Source of the DNA: DASSUW01 sp036520135 | GTDB lineage: Bacteria > Actinomycetota > Thermoleophilia > Solirubrobacterales > Solirubrobacteraceae | Direction of reading: 5' to 3' | Assembly (NCBI GenBank): GCA_036520135.1 | Contig: DATDKF010000498.1 | Location: forward strand, 1-8,413 | Length of the DNA stretch: 8,413 nt | Part shown: piece by piece, positions 1-5,855 of the stretch | How the letters are laid out: each line of letters begins with the position of its first letter | Position numbering within the stretch: position 1 is the stretch's first letter | Made by a program: the position numbers and the translations under genes | The notes under the pieces: model-generated | What the model saw: only the letters and a program-made list of their open reading frames with translations | Databases searched by the model: none | Told to the model about the DNA's origin: nothing

Positions 1-1077
1 CACCTTGACCGGCGGGAGCGAGCGCGAGTCGACGCGGCTGGGCAGGGTGAGGTGCTCCATGGCGCGCCAGGTCTCCGGCCGCGGCGTCGCCGACCCGGCC
101 AGCAACGCGGCCCCCGACCGCCGCGCGCGCTCGGCGGCGACGAGCCGCGCGTCGTAGCGCGGGTCGCCCTCGTGCTTGTAGGAGCCGTCGTGCTCCTCGT
201 CGATCACGACGAGGCCGAGGTCGGCCACGGGCGCGAAGACCGCCGAGCGCGGGCCGACGGCGATCCGCGCCTCGCCGGCCCGCAGCCGTCGCCACTCGTC
301 GTAGCGCTCGCCCTCGCCGAGCGCCGAGTGCAGCAGCGCGACCGTGTCGCCGAAGCGCGCCTGAAAGCGCGCCACGGTCTGCGGCGTCAGCGCGATCTCC
401 GGCACGAGCACGATCACGCCGCGCCCGGCGGCGAGCGTCTCCGCGCAGGCACGCAGGTAGACCTCGGTCTTGCCCGAACCGGTGACGCCGTGCAGCAGGT
501 GCGAGCCGCCGCGCCGCACAGCTGCGAGCGCGGCCTCCTGCTCGGGCGTGAGCGTCACCGCGCGGTCGGCGGCGGCGTCGGTCCGCGGTGCGCGGCGACG
601 CGCCCGCGGGGCGATCGCCACCAGGCCGCGCGCCTCGAGCCGCCGGAGCGCCCCGAGGTCGCCCCCCGCCGGCCCGGGCAGCCGCTCGAGCAGCGCCCGC
701 TGGTTGGCGGTCAGCCGCTGCCCTTCGAGCGCGGCGGCGGTCCGCTCGGCCCACAGCAGCGTCCGCTCGCGCCCCGGCGGCGGGAGCACGAGCGACAACG
801 CGCGCGCGGGCGTGGAGCAGTACTCGGCCGCCATCCACAGCGCCAGCTCGACGAGGTCCTCGGGAACGCGCTCCGCGCGCACCCCGGTCGCCCGCACGAG
901 CTTCTCGGCCGGCACCTCGCTGCTGTCCGCCACGTCGACGACCACGCCGTCGAGCCGCTGGCGCCCGAACGGGATCCGCACGACCGAGCCGACGCCCACC
1001 GGATCCTCCGGCGGCAGGTAGTCGAACGGCCCCGACAGCCTCCGGGTCGTCGTTAGCGGCTCGACACGCGCGATCAC
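1..1077 (-). CDS. priA: Primosomal protein N' (PriA helicase), N-terminal part, cut by window edge
   Basis: PriA is the superfamily 2 DNA helicase that recognises stalled or collapsed replication forks and reloads the replisome in the cytoplasm. I translated this frame by hand; it stays open to base 1, giving 359 codons. The N-terminus (VIARVEPLTTTRRLSGPFDY) matches the PriA 3'-DNA-end-binding domain, roughly residues 1-100. A winged-helix-like stretch follows at about 105-165. The Walker A motif GVTGSGKTEVY starts at residue 197, and the DEEH Walker B motif at 293-296 is followed by the PriA-typical DGSYKHEGDPRYDAR. GSATPRPE (motif III) lies near the window edge. Helicase lobe 2 and the zinc-binding region would lie outside the window. 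The start is GTG at 1077; no ATG is in frame and no Shine-Dalgarno is visible, but a TATGGT -10-like box ends 8 nt upstream, so translation may be leaderless. It diverges from the oxidase-family gene. Confidence 0.95.
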   Translation of the reverse strand, partial: MIARVEPLTTTRRLSGPFDYLPPEDPVGVGSVVRIPFGRQRLDGVVVDVADSSEVPAEKLVRATGVRAERVPEDLVELALWMAAEYCSTPARALSLVLPPPGRERTLLWAERTAAALEGQRLTANQRALLERLPGPAGGDLGALRRLEARGLVAIAPRARRRAPRTDAAADRAVTLTPEQEAALAAVRRGGSHLLHGVTGSGKTEVYLRACAETLAAGRGVIVLVPEIALTPQTVARFQARFGDTVALLHSALGEGERYDEWRRLRAGEARIAVGPRSAVFAPVADLGLVVIDEEHDGSYKHEGDPRYDARLVAAERARRSGAALLAGSATPRPETWRAMEHLTLPSRVDSRSLPPVKV

Positions 1078-1085
1078 GATCGAAG

Positions 1086-1091
1086 ACCATA
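1086..1091 (-). promoter_or_regulatory. Candidate -10 box for a leaderless priA transcript
   Basis: On the minus strand TATGGT fits the actinobacterial TANNNT -10 pattern and ends 8 nt before the GTG start of priA, so transcription would begin at or within about two bases of the start codon. No convincing -35 element is seen 16-18 nt upstream. The box shares its last base with the AGGAG of the divergent gene. The only support is sequence pattern and the absence of a priA ribosome-binding site. Confidence 0.3.
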
Positions 1092-1095
1092 GGAG
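1091..1095 (+). promoter_or_regulatory. Ribosome-binding site that fixes the 1105 start
   Basis: AGGAG lies 9 nt before the ATG at 1105. The next in-frame ATG (1138) is preceded by CCCACCACC, with no purine-rich site, so 1105 is the better start for the split-barrel protein. Confidence 0.6.
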
Positions 1096-1104
1096 CCGCC
1101 CCCG

Positions 1105-1656
1105 ATGAATTCGCCCCGCCCGGGCCGTCCCACCACCATGAGCGATCGACAGCCCACCGACACCACCAACCTCGACATCTACGGCGACCCGCCAATGCCG
1201 TGGAGCCGCGCTCAGGAGGCGCTCGCGGTCGGCGCCCACGGCCCGACGACGACATTCTTCCTCGGCACGGTGCGCCCCGACGGCCGGCCGCACGCAGCCG
1301 GGATCGGGGTCGCCTGGCACGAGGGCGACCTGTACCTCACGAGCGGGCCGGGCACGCGCAAGGCCCGCAACCTGCACGCGAACCCCGCGTGCACGATCTC
1401 CGTGCGCCTAGAGGGCATCGACCTCGTGCTCGAGGGCGCGGCGACGCGCGTCGGCGACCCCGGCACCCTCGGGCGCGTCGCCGCGATGTACCGCGACGTC
1501 GGCTGGCCCGCCGAGGTCGAAGGCGACGCCCTGACCGCGCCGTACAGCGCACCGAGCGCCGGCCCGCCGCCGTGGCACGTCTACCGCTTCACGTTCCACA
1601 CGGTCTTCGGCGTCGCCACCCGCGAGCCCCACGGCGCCACCCGCTGGCGGTTCTGA
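1105..1656 (+). CDS. Pyridoxamine 5'-phosphate oxidase family (flavin/F420 split-barrel) protein
   Basis: This 183-aa protein has the pattern of the PNPOx-like split beta-barrel family. A variable N-terminus (1-45) is followed by the barrel strand TTFFLGTVRPDGRPH (about 49-63), then GVAWHEGDLYLTSG, and the cofactor-phosphate contact region TRKARNLHANP (84-94). The strand IDLVLEGAATRV follows, and the protein ends in ATRWRF, a common tail in this family. Members bind FMN or, often in actinobacteria, F420 and act as cytoplasmic reductases/oxidases; the substrate cannot be told from sequence. True PdxH is unlikely because actinobacteria carry many such paralogues and the PdxH C-terminal signature is absent. 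It diverges from priA (27 nt between start codons) and converges on the last gene of the T7SS cluster, with 13 nt between stop codons and no terminator hairpin. Confidence 0.85.
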   Translation: MNSPRPGRPTTMSDRQPTDTTNLDIYGDPPMPWSRAQEALAVGAHGPTTTFFLGTVRPDGRPHAAGIGVAWHEGDLYLTSGPGTRKARNLHANPACTISVRLEGIDLVLEGAATRVGDPGTLGRVAAMYRDVGWPAEVEGDALTAPYSAPSAGPPPWHVYRFTFHTVFGVATREPHGATRWRF

Positions 1657-1669
1657 CCGCCGCGGTGCG

Positions 1670-2320
1670 TCACGCCTCCAGGTCCGCGGGGCGGCGCATC
1701 AGCAGCCGCACGATGTGCCGCCAGACGAACGTCGGCGTGACCGGCCACGCGTTCGGGTCGGTCCCGGTGCCCGGGTGCAGCAGCCAGAGGCCGCTCTCGG
1801 CGTCGATGACCTCGAGCGCGCCGCCGCCCCGCGAGCCGTCGTCGAGCGTCCACGCGGCGCTCAGCCGCCAGCGCCGGCGCACCGCGCCGACGCTCGCGTC
1901 ATCGGGGTGCACCGGAACGGCCACCGCCGCCCGCGGCCGCGGGCCGAGCTCGACCAGCCGCGCGAGCGCCTCCGGCAGAAGCGTGGGATGCACCGCGAGC
2001 AACGTCCGACGCGACTCGGCCTCGGCGGCGGGCAGCAGCAGCGCGGCAGCCGAGTAGGAGACCCAGCCGCGCAGCGCCTTGCCCGAATGCGCGAGCTCGA
2101 GCGTGCAGAGGTCGGGCCGCACGATCGCCTGGATCGCCTCGGCGATCGCGGGATGGGCCCGGCCGCCGTCGATCACCCCCGCGGCCGCCAGCTCACGGAG
2201 CCGCTCGGGCGCACCGTCCTCGGTCGCCGCGGCGACAGGATCCGCGGCGTGGGCCACGAGCGTGGCCAGCACGGGCTCGGTGAGCTCGAGGCGGCGCTTC
2301 GCGGGATCGAACGCCGTCAC
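1670..2320 (-). CDS. T7SS-cluster protein, possibly EspG-like
   Basis: This 216-aa soluble protein has no signal peptide or membrane helix. The GTG start at 2320 overlaps the TGA of the upstream gene (GTGA), which indicates translational coupling; the reading frame runs further upstream but only as a shadow of that gene. Visible features are a helical N-terminus with LRELAAAGVIDGGRAHPAIAEAI (about 41-63), a strand-rich middle (ALRGWVSYSAAALLLPA), LLAVHPTLLPEALARLVEL (107-125), and a C-terminal half with alternating strands (WRLSAAWTLDDGS, GALEVIDAESGLWLLHPG). The length, the 'AG.ID....HP' helix and the position in a cluster with WXG100 proteins are compatible with EspG, the cytosolic chaperone for ESX substrates, but I see no diagnostic motif. 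It is the last gene of the cluster. Otherwise treat it as a conserved hypothetical. Confidence 0.6.
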   Translation of the reverse strand: MTAFDPAKRRLELTEPVLATLVAHAADPVAAATEDGAPERLRELAAAGVIDGGRAHPAIAEAIQAIVRPDLCTLELAHSGKALRGWVSYSAAALLLPAAEAESRRTLLAVHPTLLPEALARLVELGPRPRAAVAVPVHPDDASVGAVRRRWRLSAAWTLDDGSRGGGALEVIDAESGLWLLHPGTGTDPNAWPVTPTFVWRHIVRLLMRRPADLEA

Positions 2321-2772
2321 AAGCGCAGTCCTTCCGCGACCGTGTTCGTCAGGTCCCAGAGGTCGTCGTACTCGAGCGCCGCGACCGAGCACGAGACGAC
2401 GTAGCCGGCTCCGGCGTGCGCGAGCAGCCATTGCTCGAGGCAGACGCCGCCGAACTCGCGGTGCACGTAGTGGCTGAGCACCCGACGGGCGTCGCGGCCA
2501 CCGATCTCGACACGCTCGTCGTCGATCGTCCGCAGCCGGTTGACGGCCTTGCCGAGTGCGACGATCGACCGTTCCTCCCAGGCCCGGACGTCGGCGTCGT
2601 CGCCGAGCAGCTCGATCGTGACGACGACGTTCGCGCGCAGGTGCGGCTGGTCGCGCGGCGGCTCGACGGCCACGAGCGCGCAGCCCTGGACGTCCTCCGT
2701 GCGCTCCCAGCCGGCCGGGATCGGGATCTCGAAGCCGGCGATCGAGTGCCGATGGAGTTCGAGGACGCTCAT
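2317..2772 (-). CDS. LpqN/DcrB-like (Mog1/PsbP-fold) protein of T7SS cluster
   Basis: This 151-aa protein opens with a strand that leads into FEIPIPAGWERTED (14-27), the usual opening of the Mog1/PsbP-like fold families (LpqN, DcrB/DUF1795). A strand with ANVVVTIELLG (47-57), a helix (ADVRAWEERSIVALGKAV) and a strand carrying VEIGGRDARRVLSHY (88-102) follow, then QWLLAHAGAGYVVSCSVAA and a C-terminal helix with LWDLTNTVAEGLRL. Strand and helix order agree with that fold; the assignment is by pattern, not search. Unlike mycobacterial LpqN it has no signal peptide or lipobox, so it is probably cytoplasmic. Its ATG overlaps the upstream TGA (ATGA) and its own TGA overlaps the downstream GTG, so it is tightly coupled on both sides. 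No catalytic residues are recognised; a binding or chaperone role in secretion is inference. Confidence 0.75.
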   Translation of the reverse strand: MSVLELHRHSIAGFEIPIPAGWERTEDVQGCALVAVEPPRDQPHLRANVVVTIELLGDDADVRAWEERSIVALGKAVNRLRTIDDERVEIGGRDARRVLSHYVHREFGGVCLEQWLLAHAGAGYVVSCSVAALEYDDLWDLTNTVAEGLRL

Positions 2773-3206
2773 CGGCCGGCCGCGTAGCGCCGGCGCACCG
2801 CCTCGGCGCGCTTGACGCCCTTGGGTGCATCGAAGACCCACGTGCCGGCAGTCGTGGTCACTGTGAACCCCGGACAGCGCAGGCGCCGGAGCGGTGCGGG
2901 CATCCACTGGCCCGCGGGCGTGGTCGGCGTCAGGCGCGAGCCGGGCGAGAGCGGCCCGGCGCCGGTGACCGCCGCTGCCGGGATCACGGCAACAACCGCT
3001 GCGCCCGTGGCGCGGTCGGTGACGTCGTCTGCCCGGAAGACGAGCGCGTCGTCGTGCAGGGCGAGGCGGCCGTGCGCGGGTGCGAGCTCCGACTCCCCCG
3101 CGGGCGGGCGCCAGTCGGGCCCGATCGCCGCCACGTCCCATTCCTCGAGCGCCGGCCCCTGCGGAGGAGCGGGCGCCGCGCCGGCCGCGGTCTCGATCTC
3201 GGGCAT
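2769..3206 (-). CDS. Soluble PH/GRAM-like protein, paralogue of the 3372-4151 C-terminal domain
   Basis: This 145-aa protein has a proline/alanine-rich N-terminus (1-45) and a compact strand-rich domain (46-141). That domain aligns with residues 161-251 of the membrane protein encoded just upstream: GRLALHDDALVFRAD matches GYLLVYPDALAFAAD, DRATGAAVVAVIPA matches DRARGRAVVEIVPA, both share GSR, both have a V-T/S-x-G/H-x-x-VF strand, and both end in an RRY/SRY helix. The strand order suggests a PH- or GRAM-like fold, which is inference. The ATG at 3206 has no Shine-Dalgarno and lies 2 nt from the end of the inverted-repeat element; GTG at 3134 (residue 25), preceded by GAGGA, is a possible alternative start. 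The stop overlaps the next ATG (ATGA). Function unknown. Confidence 0.75.
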   Translation of the reverse strand: MPEIETAAGAAPAPPQGPALEEWDVAAIGPDWRPPAGESELAPAHGRLALHDDALVFRADDVTDRATGAAVVAVIPAAAVTGAGPLSPGSRLTPTTPAGQWMPAPLRRLRCPGFTVTTTAGTWVFDAPKGVKRAEAVRRRYAAGR

Positions 3207-3207
3207 T

Positions 3208-3375
3208 CTAGTGGGTCCGTCCGTAAGTTCGGCGGGTCGCCTGGCACAGTCCCGGTCGTCTCTGCCGGTGCACGGCATCCGCGAGCATGCTGGCCGCACG
3301 TGACCGGATGCCGGGTGCCGGCAGAGGCGAGCGGGACCCGCCAGAACCCGTCGAAATTGCGGACGGGCCCACTAG
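3208..3375. mobile_element. MITE-like 160-bp near-palindrome flanked by CTAG direct repeats
   Basis: Bases 3212-3281 and the reverse complement of 3305-3371 align along nearly their whole length, at roughly 80 % identity with about three gapped positions. The outer tips read TGGGTCCGTCCG and TGGGCCCGTCCG; the inner arms share CTCTGCCGG and GGCATCCG. The loop is 3282-3304. CTAG stands immediately outside each tip (3208-3211 and 3372-3375), which looks like a 4-bp target duplication; CTAG or YTAR targets are known for parts of the IS5 family. No transposase ORF fits inside. The element lies between the TAG of the upstream minus-strand gene, which uses the CTAG at 3372, and the ATG at 3206. Removing it with one CTAG leaves TAG-A-ATG, a junction like others in the operon. 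It could also fold in RNA as a large hairpin and act as an attenuator or terminator. Confidence 0.75.
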
Positions 3376-4151
3376 CTCGCCGTGAGCGCACGGCCGAGGT
3401 AGCGCGACTCGAGCTCCTTGGCCCGGCGGCCGGCGCCGCGGATCTCGAAGACGTGGGCGCCGTGGCTTGTGTCGACGCGCAGGCGTGGCATCACGCGGCC
3501 CGGCAGGTCGTGGCCCGCGCGGTCGCCGTCCGGGCGGCTGCCCGCCGGGACGCGCCGCACCGACCGGATGTCCTCGGCGGGGACGATCTCGACGACCGCG
3601 CGGCCGCGCGCGCGGTCCTCACCGGCATCGGCCGCGAACGCGAGCGCGTCGGGGTACACCAGCAGGTAACCGCGCACCACGCCGACGCGCTGCATCGCGC
3701 TCGGGCGTCCGTGCGCGTCGCTGACGAGGTGCGCCCGCCAGCGCTCCCCCGGCTCGCGGTTCGCCAGCCGCGAACGGGCGAGCGCCTCGCTCGACTCGGC
3801 CGGCTCGCGCCGCACCGACGCCGCGATCGCCGCGTTGATCGGCACCGACAGGTCGTACGTCCGCTCGCGCTCGCGGAACCAGCGCGGCCCGTACCAGGAC
3901 GGTTCCCACATCACGAGCACGACGCCCGCGAGCGCGGCCAGGAGCCCGATCCCGATCAGCGCCTCGCCGGCGCCGCCGATCGCGACGCCGGCGCCGCTCA
4001 GCAGCAGGCAGAGCCCGACGCCCGGGAGCAGCGTGATCGGGAGGGTCGGGAGCATCGCGATCCGCGACCACGCCCGCCAGCGCCCGCTCCAGCACAGCCA
4101 GAAGACGGCCAGCAATGCCGCGCCGATGACGATGAGGGCCGCCGCGTCCAC
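3372..4151 (-). CDS. Membrane protein with N-terminal three-helix region and PH/GRAM-like C-terminal domain
   Basis: This 259-aa protein has hydrophobic segments at about 4-21, 32-58 and 64-83. An aromatic/basic boundary follows (WEPSWYGPRWFRERER, 82-97), then a linker to about 135 and a C-terminal strand-rich domain (about 136-251) homologous to the soluble 145-aa protein encoded next. By the positive-inside rule the C-terminal domain is probably cytoplasmic, after the arginine-rich stretch at 90-97. The start is GTG at 4151, 2 nt after the TAG of the large T7SS protein (TAGGCGTG), with weak GGTAGG just upstream. The stop TAG falls inside the CTAG at the edge of the inverted-repeat element. 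Its position next to a membrane-active-looking effector makes an immunity or membrane-anchoring role possible, but that is inference from gene order; no known family was recognised. Confidence 0.8.
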   Translation of the reverse strand: MDAAALIVIGAALLAVFWLCWSGRWRAWSRIAMLPTLPITLLPGVGLCLLLSGAGVAIGGAGEALIGIGLLAALAGVVLVMWEPSWYGPRWFRERERTYDLSVPINAAIAASVRREPAESSEALARSRLANREPGERWRAHLVSDAHGRPSAMQRVGVVRGYLLVYPDALAFAADAGEDRARGRAVVEIVPAEDIRSVRRVPAGSRPDGDRAGHDLPGRVMPRLRVDTSHGAHVFEIRGAGRRAKELESRYLGRALTAS

Positions 4152-4153
4152 GC

Positions 4154-5560
4154 CTACCAGGGGGTGATGTCGTCGAGCACGTCGCCGGCGCCTTCGATCA
4201 GGTCGCCCGCACCGTCGACGATATCGCCACCGACGTCCTCGACCGTGTTCGAGAAGTCGCCCGCCCAGTCGACGACGGCGTCGTTGAAGTGGTCGACGAT
4301 GCCGCCCGCGAGCCCGCCGCCGACGATGCCGCCGACCACGCCGCCGATGACCGTGCCGACTCCGGGGCAGATCATCGTCCCGATCGCCGCGCCGCCCGCC
4401 GCGCCGCCCCAGGCGCCCAGCGCCGACGCAGTACCGACCGTCGCCGACTGCGCCACGATCCGGCCGGTCCGCTCAGACCCGTCGAGGTTCGGATTGCCCG
4501 CGTCGGCGAAGTACTGGCCGACGCCGGCGGTCACGATCGCGAGCGCGGCGCCGCCCTTGCCGAGCGTGCTGGCGCGCGCCGCGAGCTCCGCCCGGGTCGC
4601 GTCGTCGGCGACCTCGGTGGCCGGCGCCCACACGCCGCGGCGCATGTAGCCGCTCACCGTCGTCGTCCCGCCGCTCGGGGTCGAGCGCACGTAGGGGCTG
4701 ACCCAGCGGGGCTCACGGATCCAGTATCCCGGCTCGTACCGCATCCACTGCTCCGACGCGTACCGGTTCGTCCACTCGGCGGCGCCGAAGAGCACGCCGG
4801 AGCCGTACTCGAACCACTTCGTGTTGCTCTCGCCAGGGGTCAGGGACGAGTCGTACGGGTTGAACGGCTTGAGCCCCCACTCGTAGACGAAGCCCCAGAC
4901 GGCGCGCGCGCCGCTCGCCACGGCGGCGCCGTCGATCGGCAGCTGCGCGCCGAGCCCGCAGCCGTCCAGCCGGCCGGCGCACGCGGCGTCGGCGCGGCGC
5001 ACGTCGGCAACCGCGTCCTCGGCCTCGCCGCGCGCCCAATCCTCGATGCGGCTCGCCTCGCCGGCGGCGTCCGCCGCGGTCGACTCGGCCGCCTGCGCGC
5101 GACCGTCCGCCGCGTCCGCCTCGGCGGCGAGCGGATCGAAACCGCTGACCGCGGCCGCGCTGAACAGCGCGTTCGCCTGTGCGGTGCTCGCCTCCGCCCG
5201 CGCCTGCTCGGCCGCGGCCTGCGCGCGGGCGGCGGCCGCGCGCGCTTCGCGCAGCCGGTCGGCGGCGCGCCGTACGCGGTCCTGGGCTTCCTCGATCACG
5301 TCGGCGAGGTCGACGAGCCCGGCGGCCGCCGTGTCGGCAGAGCCGGCGAGGTAGCCGACGGCGTCGGTCGCCTGGGTCAGCGACGCCGAGTAGGACGCTT
5401 GGGCGATGCCCGCCCAGCCGGCGGCGGTCGCGCCGCTCAGCGTTTGCCCGGCGCCGTCGAAGCCGCCGGCGAGCCCGCGCAGCCGTGCGGCGGCGCTGCG
5501 CAGCGGTCCGGGCTCGCCTTCGGGCCAGGGAAGGCCCTGCAGATCGCCCGGCGGGCTCAT
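4154..5560 (-). CDS. Putative T7SS-secreted effector-like protein, WxG head and glycine-zipper region
   Basis: This 468-aa protein has three parts. Residues 10-190 are helical, with a WAG (WxG) motif at 49-51 between two helices, as in WXG100/LXG-type T7SS substrates, then a long alanine/arginine-rich coiled coil (about 85-190). Residues 194-320 are rich in Trp and Tyr (WGFVYEWGLKPFNPYD, EWTNRYASEQWMRYEPGYW) and may form a folded domain; C194 and C201 could pair. Residues 374-425 are a long Gly/Ala/Val stretch with GxxxG repeats (GGVVGGIVGGGLAGG), a glycine zipper able to insert in membranes, followed by HFNDAVVDWAGDF and an acidic tail ending in ITPW. No classical signal peptide is present, as expected for T7SS. 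No nuclease, ADP-ribosyltransferase or protease motif was seen. The ATG overlaps the upstream TGA (ATGA). A membrane-disrupting toxin is one reading; a structural surface protein is the other. Confidence 0.75.
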   Translation of the reverse strand: MSPPGDLQGLPWPEGEPGPLRSAAARLRGLAGGFDGAGQTLSGATAAGWAGIAQASYSASLTQATDAVGYLAGSADTAAAGLVDLADVIEEAQDRVRRAADRLREARAAAARAQAAAEQARAEASTAQANALFSAAAVSGFDPLAAEADAADGRAQAAESTAADAAGEASRIEDWARGEAEDAVADVRRADAACAGRLDGCGLGAQLPIDGAAVASGARAVWGFVYEWGLKPFNPYDSSLTPGESNTKWFEYGSGVLFGAAEWTNRYASEQWMRYEPGYWIREPRWVSPYVRSTPSGGTTTVSGYMRRGVWAPATEVADDATRAELAARASTLGKGGAALAIVTAGVGQYFADAGNPNLDGSERTGRIVAQSATVGTASALGAWGGAAGGAAIGTMICPGVGTVIGGVVGGIVGGGLAGGIVDHFNDAVVDWAGDFSNTVEDVGGDIVDGAGDLIEGAGDVLDDITPW

Positions 5561-5853
5561 CGCGCCCCCGGCCCGGCCGGCATCGCCTGGGCGTCGACCT
5601 GCTCGTAGACGTCCGCCGCCGTGCCCGCGTTGGAACCGAGCGACGCGACGCCGTCGCCCACCGCGAGCGCAGCGGTCTGCATGCCGGCGGAGAAGGTCGC
5701 CGCGGCCGAGCTCGTCTGCGGCGGCGCAGCCCCGCCGACGGCGGACAGCGCGGCGATCACCTCCCCCGCCAGGCCGCGCAGGTCCGCGCCGGCGGACTGC
5801 GCGATTCCGCCGGCCGAGCGCAGACTCCCGGGCTCGACCCTGATCTGGCCCAT
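5557..5853 (-). CDS. EspC/DUF2580-like type VII secretion target protein
   Basis: This 98-aa small helical protein begins GQIRVEPGSLRSAGGIAQSAGADL, close to the DUF2580/EspC pattern of a short strand, 'V.P..L...A' and a first helix. A Gly/Ala/Pro-rich turn (about 42-52) leads to a second helix (SAAATFSAGMQTAALAVGDGVASL) and the C-terminal AADVYEQVDAQA. YEQVD matches the YxxxD/E secretion signal of T7SS substrates. The WxG of ESAT-6 proteins is absent, as is usual for EspC-type partners. The start ATG at 5853 lies 2 nt after the TAG of the WXG100 gene (TAGGCATG). The stop overlaps the start of the large effector-like gene. It probably forms a helical partner for the WXG100 protein or for the large protein head; the exact pairing is inference. 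Confidence 0.8.
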   Translation of the reverse strand: MGQIRVEPGSLRSAGGIAQSAGADLRGLAGEVIAALSAVGGAAPPQTSSAAATFSAGMQTAALAVGDGVASLGSNAGTAADVYEQVDAQAMPAGPGAR

Positions 5854-5855
5854 GC

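Noticed and set aside
1061..1090. TCGACA / GACCAT as a promoter for the split-barrel gene
   Set aside because: The implied transcription start would be about 1097, downstream of the AGGAG ribosome-binding site, so the transcript would lack it.
1657..1669. Terminator between the convergent oxidase and T7SS genes
   Set aside because: Only 13 bp, with no usable hairpin followed by a T-run on either strand.
2321..2830. N-terminal extension of the 216-aa protein to 386 aa
   Set aside because: It overlaps the LpqN-like gene in another frame and is arginine-rich; the GTGA junction gives a natural start.
2984..3391. 135-codon minus-strand frame through the palindromic element
   Set aside because: It is a readthrough of the inverted repeat and a shadow of the 145-aa gene; no RBS and no conserved domain.
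3054..5608. Long plus-strand open frames of 439-531 codons opposite the T7SS genes
   Set aside because: They are antisense shadows: arginine/proline-rich low-complexity translations with no domain, while the minus strand has coherent families with matched junctions.
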